From the NCBI GenBank assembly GCA_021234155.1, contig JAJEKV010000002.1:18343592-18407591 (forward strand): a stretch of DNA of 64,000 nucleotides, read 5' to 3'. The DNA comes from Isoetes taiwanensis. Taxonomy: Eukaryota; Streptophyta; Lycopodiopsida; Isoetales; Isoetaceae. The position numbers were made by a program, and so were the translations under genes. Positions 11,216 to 22,083 of this stretch are shown here, one piece after another (position 1 is the stretch's first letter; each line of letters opens with the position of its first letter). A model generated the notes under the pieces. That model worked only from the letters and a program-made list of their open reading frames with translations. It was not told where the DNA came from and ran no database searches.

Positions 11216-13330
11216 TATTTCGAACCGCTGGCCCTTATGTTGAATGGCGTAGATTAGAGGTTTTGCTCTATTATTTCGACCTACTTCTTACTAGATCTGC
11301 CTTTCAGGTTCAATCTTGTGGCTTAAGAAGCTAAAATCAGAAGGTTCTTTTGATTTCTTTCGATCCGTTCATTTATTTTTAGTTTACTTTGTTTTATCTG
11401 TTTGTGACTATTTTGTTTTGTTCTTCTGCAAGAATGCCAACGAGGAAAAGGCAAACATACGGAAAGAAGGAATGGCGATTAATGAAGGAAAAGCCATGAT
11501 CAAAGAATTGTTTATAGCTATGGCCGATGATAGCTTTTTTGCCATAGCCGATGTTAGCTTCCAAGTCTGGCAATGATTCTCACATGGATACCTTCCACGG
11601 CAAAGCGAAGGGCGTTCTTGAGGCTGCCACTCACTGTTTTACTACAGCATTTGTGGATTTGAAGCCCCCTTCCGGTTTTGGACCGAGATCACTTCCTGGC
11701 CCCTGTTACGACTTTTTGTAGCTGCTACTATCCTTCCTTCTAATTTTGTCGTTTGCTTATCATATTCATAACTTCAAACAGACTTGTATAGCTCAAAAGA
11801 AATGGTTTCTTCAGCAAACGTTCTTCTCTTTTTAATCTGTTTGTGTTTGTGTTGCTGGTTTCTTCAGCAAACGTTCTTCTCTTTTTGAATCTGTTTGTGT
11901 TTGTGTTGCTGGGACTTTGGTTTAACGGGGTTCAACTCCTCGATCAGTAAATTTGAAGTAGAATGCAAGTAGAACCAAGAATGCAACTAGAATGCCAGTA
12001 AAAGTTGAATTAGAATGCAATTAGAATCAAGAATGGAAACACAATCAGGAATGTCAAGTAGAATGCATGGATGTGGATATTCCGGAAAAGAATTAATGCC
12101 ACGTGGCAATATCAGATTGGCTGATAAGGCAGAATTGAACCTAACCAAACTTTACGTTATCTATTCAAGGGAAATAAGTCTTAATACTATGTGATTATTC
12201 CCAACGACAATGACAAGGCGATGTCATACCCTAGACTACCATGCCGTGCTGCACCACGACGACTTAGACTAGGGACTCATGCAACCATAAATATTCTATG
12301 GCAAACATACCATATAAATATTATATTACATCAAATATTGACATGCATGCAATTTCACTACAATAATCTTCCATTAAATTAAGGCGTAACACCTGAGCCA
12401 TATATAAGATGCGTGTGCCTTAACATTGAATTTGCACAATGCAATTCTACTCTAGACATGCATTATTTGAGTCTTGACGTGTTATCTTATCTTATCTATT
12501 CTATTCTTCTTTTTTCTATGATTTGAGATTTAGTTAGGTGATAAATAAGCTATTACCAAAATTTTGACTTGCACAAGTACATCAACATGCCACATGAACC
12601 AATGCCTAGAAATTGACGAATAAAACTGAGATGTGCCAATTAAAAGTCTATGGGTTGCATGAATAAGATATTAAAATACATTCCAATAGTAATATGAAGC
12701 TACCAACCATGCACTCAAAGTCATAGGTAGACATTTTTGCATTTGAAATTTGATAATAAGATCTAGACTATTAACATAAATAGCAATAAACAACACGTTA
12801 TTTGAGTTGAATTGATAAATTGTGCAAAAAGTCCGGTAGCATCATGACACTATAACTACAATTTCATTTGGAATGGACCAGAGATAGTTTTCTTGAGTGA
12901 CTTGTGCAGATAGTTTTTGTGAATAGGGGTACTCCATGAGGCCAAGAATGGGATGCAGGTACAATTCAAATATGTTACGTAATAAAATTTCAAACATTTG
13001 TGGTGTAGAGGCCCATCGCTGTGAATGTCGGGCGTGGGCATGTTGAAGCCCGCGCTAAATCGCAAGAAATTGCAAAGGTGTAGTTGTAAAATGTCAAAGA
13101 CCCGGATATACCATGGATATACGTGTGGGTTAAACATAGGCTATAGAAATTGGGGTGAAGAAAGCAAGTAAGAATGGGCGGCAAATTGGTCGGCACGTTG
13201 GAGGGGTTGACATATAGCAAAATCTGACCACACATTTTGTGTGACGCTGGATATATACTAAAAGGGGTCGCGAAATGTAAATGTCAACTACGGGACAGAT
13301 GCGTTGGAAATTGCCTAAAACGGAAGTTCC
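11216..13330. other. No gene seen
   Basis: AT-rich DNA. A 55-60 bp tandem duplication (TTTCTTCAGCAAACGTTCTT twice) lies near 11,803-11,910, and AGAATGCAAGTAGAA-like motifs recur at 11,950-12,065. No coding region was recognised. This includes distal upstream sequence of the SRPBCC gene at 13,425. Confidence 0.45.
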
Positions 13331-13343
13331 CTGTCCCTCTGCC

Positions 13344-13350
13344 TATTTAA
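13344..13350 (+). promoter_or_regulatory. Probable TATA box of SRPBCC gene 1
   Basis: TATTTAA lies about 75 nt before the ATG, in the first GC-mixed, pyrimidine-rich stretch upstream of the gene. The spacing suits a transcription start near 13,375 and a leader of about 50 nt. Confidence 0.5.
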
Positions 13351-13424
13351 CCCTTCACTCCCTCTGTCCCTCTGTTCTTATTAGTATTTCTTACTACTTT
13401 ACTCATCTCATCTCATTCTGAATC

Positions 13425-13898
13425 ATGGCTATGGATATGCTTTCCTATGCTTCAGTATACGAAGAAGTGACTGGGGTCATCTCTGCTCCTCTCCAACGCG
13501 TCTGGCCCCTCGTCTCTGATTTCTGTGGCCTTCACAAATGGGTCCCCTCTGTCCAGTTTTGTTACAGAATCATACAACAGCAGCACTCTGTTCGATTTCC
13601 TGTTACATACCCAACAAAAAATGGGTTCGTTTTTTGGGCAAAGGAGAGGCTGGTGGAAATCGATCCGGCCAATTACTCCCTCAGCTATGTTGTTGAGGCG
13701 AGTAACATGGGCCTTGAGGATTACAAAGCCTGCATGAAGCTTTCGCCCCTCGGATCGAATACCCTTATCAGATGGTCGTTTAGAATGAGTGCTTCTAGCC
13801 CCAGGTCTAAAGAGGAGCAGGCTGGTTTGTTGAGATGGGCTCTTGCGCACCTCCAAAATGCTGCTAATTCTTGTCCTTCCATCATCTCTAGACTCTAA
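13425..13898 (+). CDS. SRPBCC-fold protein, lachrymatory-factor-synthase-like
   Basis: A single-exon 157-codon gene. The protein opens with a short Met-rich leader and then EEVTGVISAPLQRVWPLVSD, the usual start of the plant polyketide-cyclase/START-like (SRPBCC) family. It continues FCGLHKWVPSVQFC, a WAKERLVEIDP strand and an EASNMGLEDYKACMKLSPLG strand, and ends with a helix containing KEEQAGLLRWALAHLQNA. Length is typical of the family. Members form a helix-grip cavity that binds small hydrophobic ligands. Plant homologues are often annotated as lachrymatory-factor synthase-like, but the substrate cannot be read from sequence. The first ATG after the TATA box was chosen; in-frame Met codons at residues 3 and 5 are alternatives. 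A paralogue lies at 42,715-43,155. Confidence 0.88.
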   Translation: MAMDMLSYASVYEEVTGVISAPLQRVWPLVSDFCGLHKWVPSVQFCYRIIQQQHSVRFPVTYPTKNGFVFWAKERLVEIDPANYSLSYVVEASNMGLEDYKACMKLSPLGSNTLIRWSFRMSASSPRSKEEQAGLLRWALAHLQNAANSCPSIISRL

Positions 13899-14254
13899 CA
13901 CTCTTCTTTAGACATCTTGCTGCAGGCTGGCAGCCTGCCTCAAATGAACAGTTAGTTCGTTAGTTTTAGGAAATTTTGACCCTCAGTTCTTAGCCAAATG
14001 AGGGTGAAGATCACACGAAAGGTAGAAAATTGAATCTCGCTGAAATTCTCAAACGTTGAACTTTCTCTTGATTCAAAATAGAATATTCTCGCTGATCATC
14101 ACCATCACACATTATAATTTTTTGAAACATTTTATCAATCTATTAAGAATCTATTAAGGGTGAGATTCAACTACGGTATTTACAACTTAACTTTTAATTA
14201 CAACCAAATAAAGTTTTGACGCAGCAAATAAAGTGCCTGGTCTTTATGTGCATA

Positions 14255-14475
14255 TGTCAAGGTGTCATTTGTTATGGCTTACAATTGTTCTTCTCTTGAT
14301 CAAGAGAAGAAAGTACTGATCTGGCATACTTACCTTCAGATTCATTCTTTTGCATAGGCAGGTGGTTGTGCTCAGTTGGATCGGTTTGTCCACTGGGGTT
14401 ATAATCCTGTCTTTGCATTTTATGTTGCTCTGGTTTTTAGTTGGTGAATAAAGCTTGTCGTCCTTCAAAAAAAAA
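14255..14475 (+). mobile_element. Probable LINE 3' end
   Basis: About 220 bp ends GGTGAATAAAGCTTGTCGTCCTTC followed by nine A residues. A run ending CCTTCAAAA resembles the tails of the certain LINE insertions at 7,050, 30,880 and 40,500. The body is non-coding 3'-UTR-like sequence. I could not find a clean target duplication, so the left boundary is a guess. Confidence 0.35.
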
Positions 14476-14937
14476 TAAATTATTTTAACTATTTTTTAAT
14501 TGTCAGCCAATAATCCCTATCCTTTAGAAAATAAAAATATAACCACCTACTCTAATCGCCACGTGGGAGGAAAGATTAACATCTTGTTCTTGATCTGTTT
14601 TTTTTTTCAAAAGTACATGCACGAACGTGGAATCTCATGCGCAAACACTCCATTTTAATATGGAGACTTTTAATGCCACGTCAATAAAAGACGCCCACTC
14701 TAATGGAATCTCACCCTAATTACTATCGTGACTGCTAAATGGATTAAAATCCCAAGAAAATGGGAATCTTAATACCTAAACCAACAATAGAAAAGAAAAA
14801 TCCTTGTCTTATTGTTCAGTGTATCGTATAGTGTTAATTGATCATAAGGTATAGCTTAGAGGTCGTTTGGGACTCACAACAGGGGGGGAGGGAGGGGAAA
14901 GTGAATATCTTAATAGCAAAAGATATCTGCTCTCTCT

Positions 14938-15002
14938 TTGTTTGGGTCCCATAGGCCAGTTGGTCTCCGTGGACGAAAAAAAACATATTCTATTCTATTC
15001 TA
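14938..15002 (+). mobile_element. Short LINE-tail copy, (ATTCT)n end
   Basis: GGGTCCCATAGGCCAGTTGG is followed by TCTCCGTGGACG, an A-rich stretch and an ATTCT run. It matches the terminal 65 bp of the LINE at 45-51 kb. The same insertion is present at the matching place in family A copy 2 (51,918-51,990), so it predates the duplication of family A. Confidence 0.7.
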
Positions 15003-15642
15003 AAGCACAGTTTTCAAAAACCATATTCAAGCTCCAATTGAATCAAAAAGTTCCTTTCCAAAAAAGAATTCCCTTGTGATCTTTTATTATAGCATAAATA
15101 TACTCCCAAAAATGTGAAAATGAGCCAAGCCAAGCAATAGTGGTAGAAGCCAAATATGGGTTCCATGACAAAGGGCTCTCTCAATTGTGCTCTACTAGCA
15201 TATGAATATAAATGGAGCAATACAATTTCTAAGTGCTCGGGGGGGTTGACGTTGTTGGAAGACCACTTTATACAATTAAATAGATCTTCAACACTAGGAT
15301 ATACAAGTCACTTCCTTAATTAAATGGATGTGGCTATATTTCTACCATATATATAATATGTTACCACTTGATAAGAATACTTTAATATGTACACATTTTT
15401 CTTGTTTTGGCGGATGATATATCATTACTTCGAAGGAGCGTGACATGAGTGCATGTGATTGTCATATGTCAAATTGATATGAAAGAAATTTCATATGCAC
15501 TTACTACTTTCGTCACCATATGAAATGAGGTTTGTTTTGTTAATTATGGACTAGTGCACTATTACACGTGGTCTCTATGTATATTATCTTCACATGTATA
15601 AATATTATAGGATGATTCTCTTAGAATATTACCAATTAATTC

Positions 15643-16370
15643 TATGTCATCGATTCGCGTAGCGAATCGACATTCTTGCACAAGACGAGCATGCATGCAT
15701 TGCATGCGTCGCATGCATGCATTGCATGCATCTCATGCATGCATCGCATGCATTTTTAGGCCGTTCATCAGGTTGGGGATCGCTACTTATTGCAGAGTTC
15801 TTCATCGACGTTTCATCGGCGCTTTCTCATCTCTCAGCAGTATCCATGGCTCCCACCCTTCCCCCCCTTAAAATTGTTATTTATATGTTCATATTTGTTA
15901 TAATTGTCGCGTGGCACGCGTGACCACCCCCTCGCTTTTTCGAGGTGTAAATGTTGTTTTTTGTTGCGTGGCACGCGTGACCAGCCCCTCGCTTTTCGAG
16001 GTTTTTTCTCTATTGGTTTTTTCTGTTGGTGATGTGCAGGTCCAGGGGTGATGCGCGACTTCGGTATTCTCTGTGGAGCGTGGGTTTTTTTGTGGGAACG
16101 TTTAGCAGCCCTGCGTTGTCCAAACCCGAAAGGGCGGGGTTTTTTAATCCCTGATAAGCTCGGCGAAGTACACTAGCCAACATCTGTAGCACACAATTTT
16201 ATTTTGGGGTCCAGGTGTTATAACTGGATATTCCCTATGTTTTTCATTTTTTGGGGTAGCCTGCGATGTGCAGCTACCCACCCTATACCATTGTAGAAAA
16301 AACTGCTGAGATGAATGCAAAGCCTATCTATCGGGATGTTGTTGGTTTCATGCGAGTCGCAGTGCAAGAA
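15643..16370. mobile_element. Insertion of about 730 bp unique to family A copy 1
   Basis: In copy 2, ACCAATTAATTCT joins almost directly to GCTATAATCTTGACACC (near 57,120). Here about 730 bp intervenes. The insert begins with a hairpin (TCGATTCG / CGAATCGA around 15,648-15,670) and ATTCTTGCAC, and ends with GTGCAAGAAT, so a 10-bp inverted pair lies near its edges. Inside are a (GCATGCAT)-type run at about 15,688-15,752, a tandem duplication with GTGGCACGCGTGACCA at about 15,905 and 15,965, and GGCGGGGTTTTTTAATCC at about 16,132, which resembles the LINE 3' UTR near 51,175. Origin unresolved. Confidence 0.5.
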
Positions 16371-17874
16371 TGCTATAATCTTGACACCTCAGTGTTTTTT
16401 TTGTGCGCAACACTTCGTTCAAATATTTTTGACACATGTAGAAACTCTTTGACACGTTGCATTAAAAAAGGGCAAAACCTTTTTGGCTATGGCGTGTTCA
16501 GAAACGGTGGCAACTGAAGCATAGTGCTCCTGCTCGTTTCCATCTTTTAAGAGCCATTGCTGTACGGCCAAGTTTTTGGCAAGTTCTAGTTTTCTGTTCT
16601 ACTTGGGTCAGGCTTTTGTTTTAATGGTGTATCCGAGCAAGAAGAAGAGAGATCTCTACTCTAGTCTAGGTTCATCTTCATTAACAATGTCGGTGAACAG
16701 CGAACATCGGACATCGAACAGAAACATATGTCTGCAAACATCGAACATCGGACATCGACCAGAAAAATATGTCTGCAAACAGCGAACAGCAAAACAAATT
16801 TTTTTTGCAGTAATGAAATTGGGTTTTGCCAATCTGTGGGCTTAGCTTCGATACATTTTACTGAACCATGGGCTTAGCACATAGGCAGATCATGGACAAT
16901 ATCGAAGGGGCCTTGAGTTGTTCTTCTTCAGCTGCTTGAGAAATCTAGTCTTGCCTATGCAATTTCAAGTTATCTGAAGTCATGGGGACCAGCTCGCAGC
17001 CCTGATTGCTCAAGAATGGTAGAATATGAACTTGAGGGATTCACACATAAGACCCATATAAACCATGTGAGTGTCTGAAAGAGAGTTTTCCTTTTTGTGT
17101 TTTTGTACGTATACTCTCTTTTATTGACATTCTAGTATATTTTCTCGACAAAAAGGGTGTTTTTCCAATGCTTGTACATATGTATATAGGATTGTCTCTC
17201 ATCACCTTAGGCATGTGGGTGGCATATGCTCATATAATAATGGTGAATCCCTCAAGTGTATGAATTTAGTTGTCTGATTATTGATTATTATCGGTATCAC
17301 ATGTAATTTATATATAAGCAAGATATGCAATCCTTCGTTGCATCCAAGTGGAAAGCTATGTTTGATATTGACTTACTTAAAATATTTGCTAGACTTGAAC
17401 CTTCAAATAATTAGAGTTATGTAAGACTTGAATCTAGTTTTAATTCTACAAGTCTTAGAAGTGGGGCAAATTATTATTAACATTACTTTTGAATTCCTCG
17501 CAGTGGCACATACTTCTAAGCAACTCCCTTCATGGGTAATGTTGTCCATATAGTTAGCTCCAAAAGTGTGTGAACCTAACATTGGTCTTTCTATTTGGCT
17601 AGACCACTTCTCGTAGAAAAGCTTCGTTGTCAACATTCTTGTATGTGTACTACATACATAGTAAATACAAAATCCCCACACCTATACTTACTGGGACAAT
17701 CTTACAGTAATTATAATAAATCGACTTCCTTTGCTTCATGAAATTTAAGGTTTGTCCAATAAAAGATTTACATATTCCAAAAAACACCTAGAGGACACTA
17801 TCTAGCTATCAATGACGCTTATATCTTATTGAAACATTATCCGACAAATATGGCACATTTGTACAAGTTGAATG

Positions 17875-18122
17875 CCCGGGGGATTCACATAGTGTAGGCC
17901 GTATATACCATGTGAGTGGACGATAAGGGGTTTTTTTTAACCTAAAGCGTATGAATACGTACGGGAAGGGGTTCTTTAGACCTTAAAAAATCCAATCTCT
18001 AGTGATGTATTTCATACGGAAAGGGGTTTTTTAGACCTTAAAAAAAGCGTATACGAAGGGGTTTTTTATGACCCCTTCCTCGCACATGGCGTATCCCTTA
18101 TACACTAAGTGGTATCCCCGGG
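17875..18122. mobile_element. hAT-like MITE, 248 bp
   Basis: The insertion is bracketed by 8-bp direct repeats GTTGAATG (17,867-17,874 and 18,123-18,130). Its ends begin CCCGGGGGAT and, reverse-complemented, CCCGGGGATACC, giving short inverted termini followed by related CACATAGTG / CACTTAGTG blocks. Family A copies at 40.6, 42.4 and 58.7 kb lack it and serve as empty-site controls. An 8-bp duplication fits the hAT superfamily. It has no coding capacity. AAGGGGTTTTTTAGACC-like units are repeated internally. Confidence 0.8.
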
Positions 18123-18442
18123 GTTGAATGTTTGAGATTTTACAATTTTATGCAAGGATAATTACAACTAGTTAGCTTGGTTCTTACTATTCGTTTAGTT
18201 TAGTTTTATTGTAGATTTAATTCAAATTAGTTTTATTGTAGATTTAATTCAAATTACGTCGCATTATAAAAAGGCAAAACTTTTCTGGCTATGGCGTGTT
18301 CGGAAACTGTGGCAACTGAAGCATAGCGTCGTTTCCATCTTTCAAGAGCCATTGTTATACGGCCGAGTTTTCGGCAAGTTCTAGTTTTCTGTTCTACTTG
18401 GGCGAGGCTTTTGTTTTAATGGTGTATCCGAGCAAGAAGACG

Positions 18443-19502
18443 CGGGGTCTAGACGTTCCACGGACGGCTAGAGAATCGTGGCGACACACGATTCTTCCCC
18501 AACTTAACCTCCCAAAACAAGAGCCAGGTCGTCACCTGCAGCTCTTGAGAGGCAGGGCGACACCATTGCCCCAGGAGATGTCGGACCCATGCCCAGCCCA
18601 CACGAAGTGACCGACCGCATGGGGTCCCCAGTAGTCGCGCTCAGCAGGGGCCCTCCCTCCGTCTCGCCTCTAGCCCCATTATGTAGTGATGAGTCACATC
18701 ATAGCCCCCGTAGCCCGGTGGGTTCCTATGCACATGCCGCATATAATAGGAACTAAAGGGTCTAAACTAGGAGCATCACTAAGTAATGGCTATTAGGTCT
18801 CTACCCCCCTTCCCAATACAAGAGGAGCAAACATGATCAACCAACATCACATATCCACATACATGATAATAATGAGAATAACATCTAAACCTAATCATAT
18901 GTATCTAACTTACAGTTAGGGTTCATTGATTAGGTTTAAGATCTAGACTGAGGGTTCTAGGAAGGCTTTACTAGAGATACGAAATGCTAACTCATCTGGA
19001 GTCCTAATTTCCAGATGATCTACAAAGAAATCTATGCCGAAATACCTGCTCCCGAAGAACTCCCTCCTGCTCCCGGCGTCTCCATGGTCTTCGAGGTGTT
19101 CGAGGTAGCTCCCACTCCTACTGATGCGTTCATGCTCTGGGGGCTGCTATGCTATGCTGTGCCACAGCAAACGGTTCCCGAAACGGAGTTTCGAGCACGA
19201 AGAAGGTTCCCAGACTATTGCAGCCAGAAAAGAGGCCTAGGGTTAGGGTTTAGGCCTTTATAGGTTAGGGTTTACATGTTATGCCACATGGCTCCAATAG
19301 GGTGGTTCTGTGTGGCGGGTGCCCAATAGGTTAAGGCCACGTGGAAAATGGTCTTAACCTAAGATTGCTAAGTTATATGAATAACTTAGCCATGCACCCT
19401 ATACCACTAATCTATGGTATACAAGGCTATGAAGGTAGACTTGTATAGCGATGGACCCAGAAATATACGTATTTATGGCGTATATTTCCCTGGAACGTCA
19501 CA
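18443..19502 (-). repeat. 3' LTR, truncated
   Basis: Matches 24,657-25,724 with few substitutions and small indels. Its inner end is GGAACGTCACA at 19,492-19,502. The outer 570 bp present in the other LTR is missing, probably by deletion at the junction with family A (…AGCAAGAAGA | CGCGGGG). Confidence 0.85.
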
Positions 19503-19518
19503 TTCTCCCCCCCTTAGG
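19503..19518 (-). other. Polypurine tract
   Basis: Read on the minus strand this is CCTAAGGGGGGGAGAA immediately before the 3' LTR start TGTGACG. It would prime plus-strand DNA synthesis and fixes the element's orientation. Confidence 0.75.
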
Positions 19519-22083
19519 ATAATGATGTCCTCAGCATTACGCTAAGGTGACTAACCTATACTAATCCTGCAAAAGCGCACAACAAGAATATAAGACTTAA
19601 CTCTATTGAAAGGATCAACTTTTTGTTAATTATTTATTATGTAATTATAAGGCTATATTTATAGGTTATACAAAATTATATAGCTATATATCGACTATTA
19701 TTATAAAAATATACACATATAATAATAACATTACTCCTATCTTCTCGTAACGTGCTCCCTCCTTCATGCTTCCCTTCACTGGCCTGCACAAGTAGCACAT
19801 TACGTTATATAAGTTAATAAGTTTGTGGTTTTAGGGGACCACCCCCCTAATTACCTCCTTGAGCCGAACTACTAGCTCAAGATTACCCCTACTACCTTGC
19901 ACTCAATCATGGCCCCATAAGGATTTGAGCTTAAGGACCATTTAAGATGATCCTATCATTGCCCATGATCAAGTGCTACCTTGTACTCGATTCCCGTGGT
20001 CGAGTACTCCCCAGTGCCTCATGCCCTCGAGGGTTTTAAAGCTAGGGAACGTCTCACGATCCCATCATCGCGCATGATCACTTATACCTCACCATGACCC
20101 CCCTATGGTCGCCTTTGATTTACTGAAATTTCTTCCATAAGGTTGCCCTCTGCTTTCAATTCGTTGATGTTGTCGAGTGGCTCCATTCGAGGCTCGAGGA
20201 TCTGCAACGAAGGTTCTCCTGACCTATTTTACTGCCCTAAGTGCACAAGGCAACTAATACTACCACAACAACAATTATTATTTACGTCTACATCCACTCT
20301 ACCTCAATTGACCCACATGGCATTTGGCACTTTACTAGGCACAGAGAAAGGTACTTATTTACTATCATGGGGTAAGGAGACTTACTTTCTGGGTGCACTT
20401 GGTTGTTGGACTAACCCCGGGGGATGCACCATTCATATGGGGGTACCTCATGTGCGTGCAAGGGGTCGCCGAAAACCCCCTTGTATACACCTTAGAAATC
20501 TTCCAAAAACCCCCATTTCATCCACATATTGAATCAGAGTCACCTAAAAAAACCCCCTTAGGTAAGAGTATATGTATGGTTCAAGCTCAAAATAAATCCT
20601 TTTGGGTCACTCACCTAAATTGTACGGCTCAAACTATGTGAACCCCCCTTGGAACTAACTTACCCAGATAGAATAGATTCCTAGATAATTATCTATGATA
20701 CAAAGGCATGGCGGAAGACACTTGATGGTAGTGCACCTATACGTGTGTTGGTGTATCATACCAACGTGTGACAACAATTTCTAAGGCCTTGGCAACTAGC
20801 TGGTTTTCCAAGAAAAAGGTTTGATTATACTACCTGTATATAGACAAGAAGAGCGACAACTAAGCTAGGATGAATGCAAACGTTGTCTCTCTAGCTTAAG
20901 GGTCTTGGTTCTAACTCTAAGGCTTGGCCATTAATATTATCTAACATGATTAAAGCTTAGATCTAATTAAGGATTATAATTCAAACACAAACGATGCCCG
21001 CCCTCAGTGCTTGGCACGGGGGGGTTTTTGGGGGTTTCGGGGGCGGGGTAGGGGGGGGCCCGGGGGGTTCAACCCTATGGGTGGGAGGTTCGATTCTCGC
21101 GACTGTAGGAATTCTTTTAAGATGAGGTTCAAATGGATTGAAAAGCTAGAATGGGGTACTACAAGACACTAGAATGCATGGCAAAAGACTAGCATATGCA
21201 CTAAGAACTTCTCAATGCAATTTTGCAAAATGTTTGGTCGAATTCACAGAACTCGAGTGTGTTCGCGCCAATGATGCTGTGTTCTCAATGCACGAGCCTT
21301 TGGCGCGGATCCACCCGAGTGCCTTGATTTCTCAATGCACGAGCCTTTGGCGCGGATCCACCCGAGTGCCTTGATTTCTGCCAAAAGTCAATAACTTTAA
21401 GAACTATAAGATCCTAAAATGCCTATTTGGGTCAATCCTAAACTAACTAGCAACTTATTTCATACACCCGAGTGCCTTGATTTCTGCCAAAAGTCAATAA
21501 CTTTAAGAACTATAAGATCCTAAAATGCCTATTTGGGTCAATCCTAAACTAAGTAGCAACTTATTTCATACTAAAAAGGCATCTAAAAGTGAAAATATGC
21601 GCAACTCAGGTGGGTTCGCGCGAAAGGGGTCTGCGTCGCGAACGTAGAGGCATTTGGCGCGGACTCACCCGGATTGGCCGATTCTAGCTATTTTTTGATA
21701 TTTTTAACAAATTTTTAGTGCTACACTGCATTTTTAGACAATTTCTAAGCATTCTAACAGCTTTTAGTACAAAATTTGGATCAATTTTGCCCTAAATCAA
21801 GTGATTCGGTGGGTTCAAGCCGAAATGGGCTCAAGGTCATGAACCTTTAGGCCGGGACTCACCCGGTTGGCGATTCGAGCCAATTTTTTATTTCTAGGTC
21901 AGAATTTTATGCTACTTAGCCAATTAAGAGCATTCTAAGTATGATACAAAAGATTCTACTATCATTTAATTTATGCAAGAATACTTTCATATCAAAGAGG
22001 AGATTAATTTACAGAGAAAATTAATTTTAACGAGTAAAATATATAGGGAAAACGTATATTTATATAGTTTACTCTGGAGCACT
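19519..22083. other. LTR-element interior without recognisable genes
   Basis: I found no retroviral-type motifs here. A very G-rich stretch (21,027-21,070, runs of 5-9 G) is followed by GGTTCGATTCTCG at about 21,090, which resembles a tRNA B-box, but no A-box or cloverleaf was seen. A 46-bp tandem duplication lies near 21,285-21,375, followed by a 106-bp tandem duplication near 21,359-21,570. Phrases such as GGCGCGGATCCACCCGAGTG recur in degraded form to about 21,860. Confidence 0.5.
21359..21570. repeat. 106-bp tandem duplication
   Basis: ACCCGAGTGCCTTGATTTCT and the following 85 bp occur twice in a row with almost no differences, so the duplication is recent. It lies in the non-coding interior of the LTR element. 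Confidence 0.8.

Larger units (their letters stand above)
14558..18442 (+). repeat. Family A repeat, copy 1 (with nested insertions)
   Basis: This block is repeated, mostly above about 90% identity by eye, at 51,563-52,075 plus 56,576-59,250, and in part at 25,725-27,350, 39,925-40,803 and 41,190-42,490. It contains two direct copies of a unit of about 250-350 bp (near 16,465-16,690 and 18,265-18,440; key phrase GGCTATGGCGTGTTC) flanking about 1.4 kb of internal sequence. That is an LTR-like or composite layout, but no primer-binding site, polypurine tract or protein was recognised. Relative to the other copies it carries an insertion at 15,643-16,370 and a MITE at 17,875-18,122. It ends where the LTR retrotransposon begins. 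Confidence 0.7.

Noticed and set aside
13452-13901. 149-codon minus-strand frame opposite SRPBCC gene 1
   Set aside because: It is a shadow of the plus-strand gene, which has clear family motifs and a TATA box.
21020-21115. Possible tRNA or SINE promoter (GGTTCGATTCTCG)
   Set aside because: Only a B-box-like segment is present. No A-box at suitable distance and no cloverleaf could be drawn.
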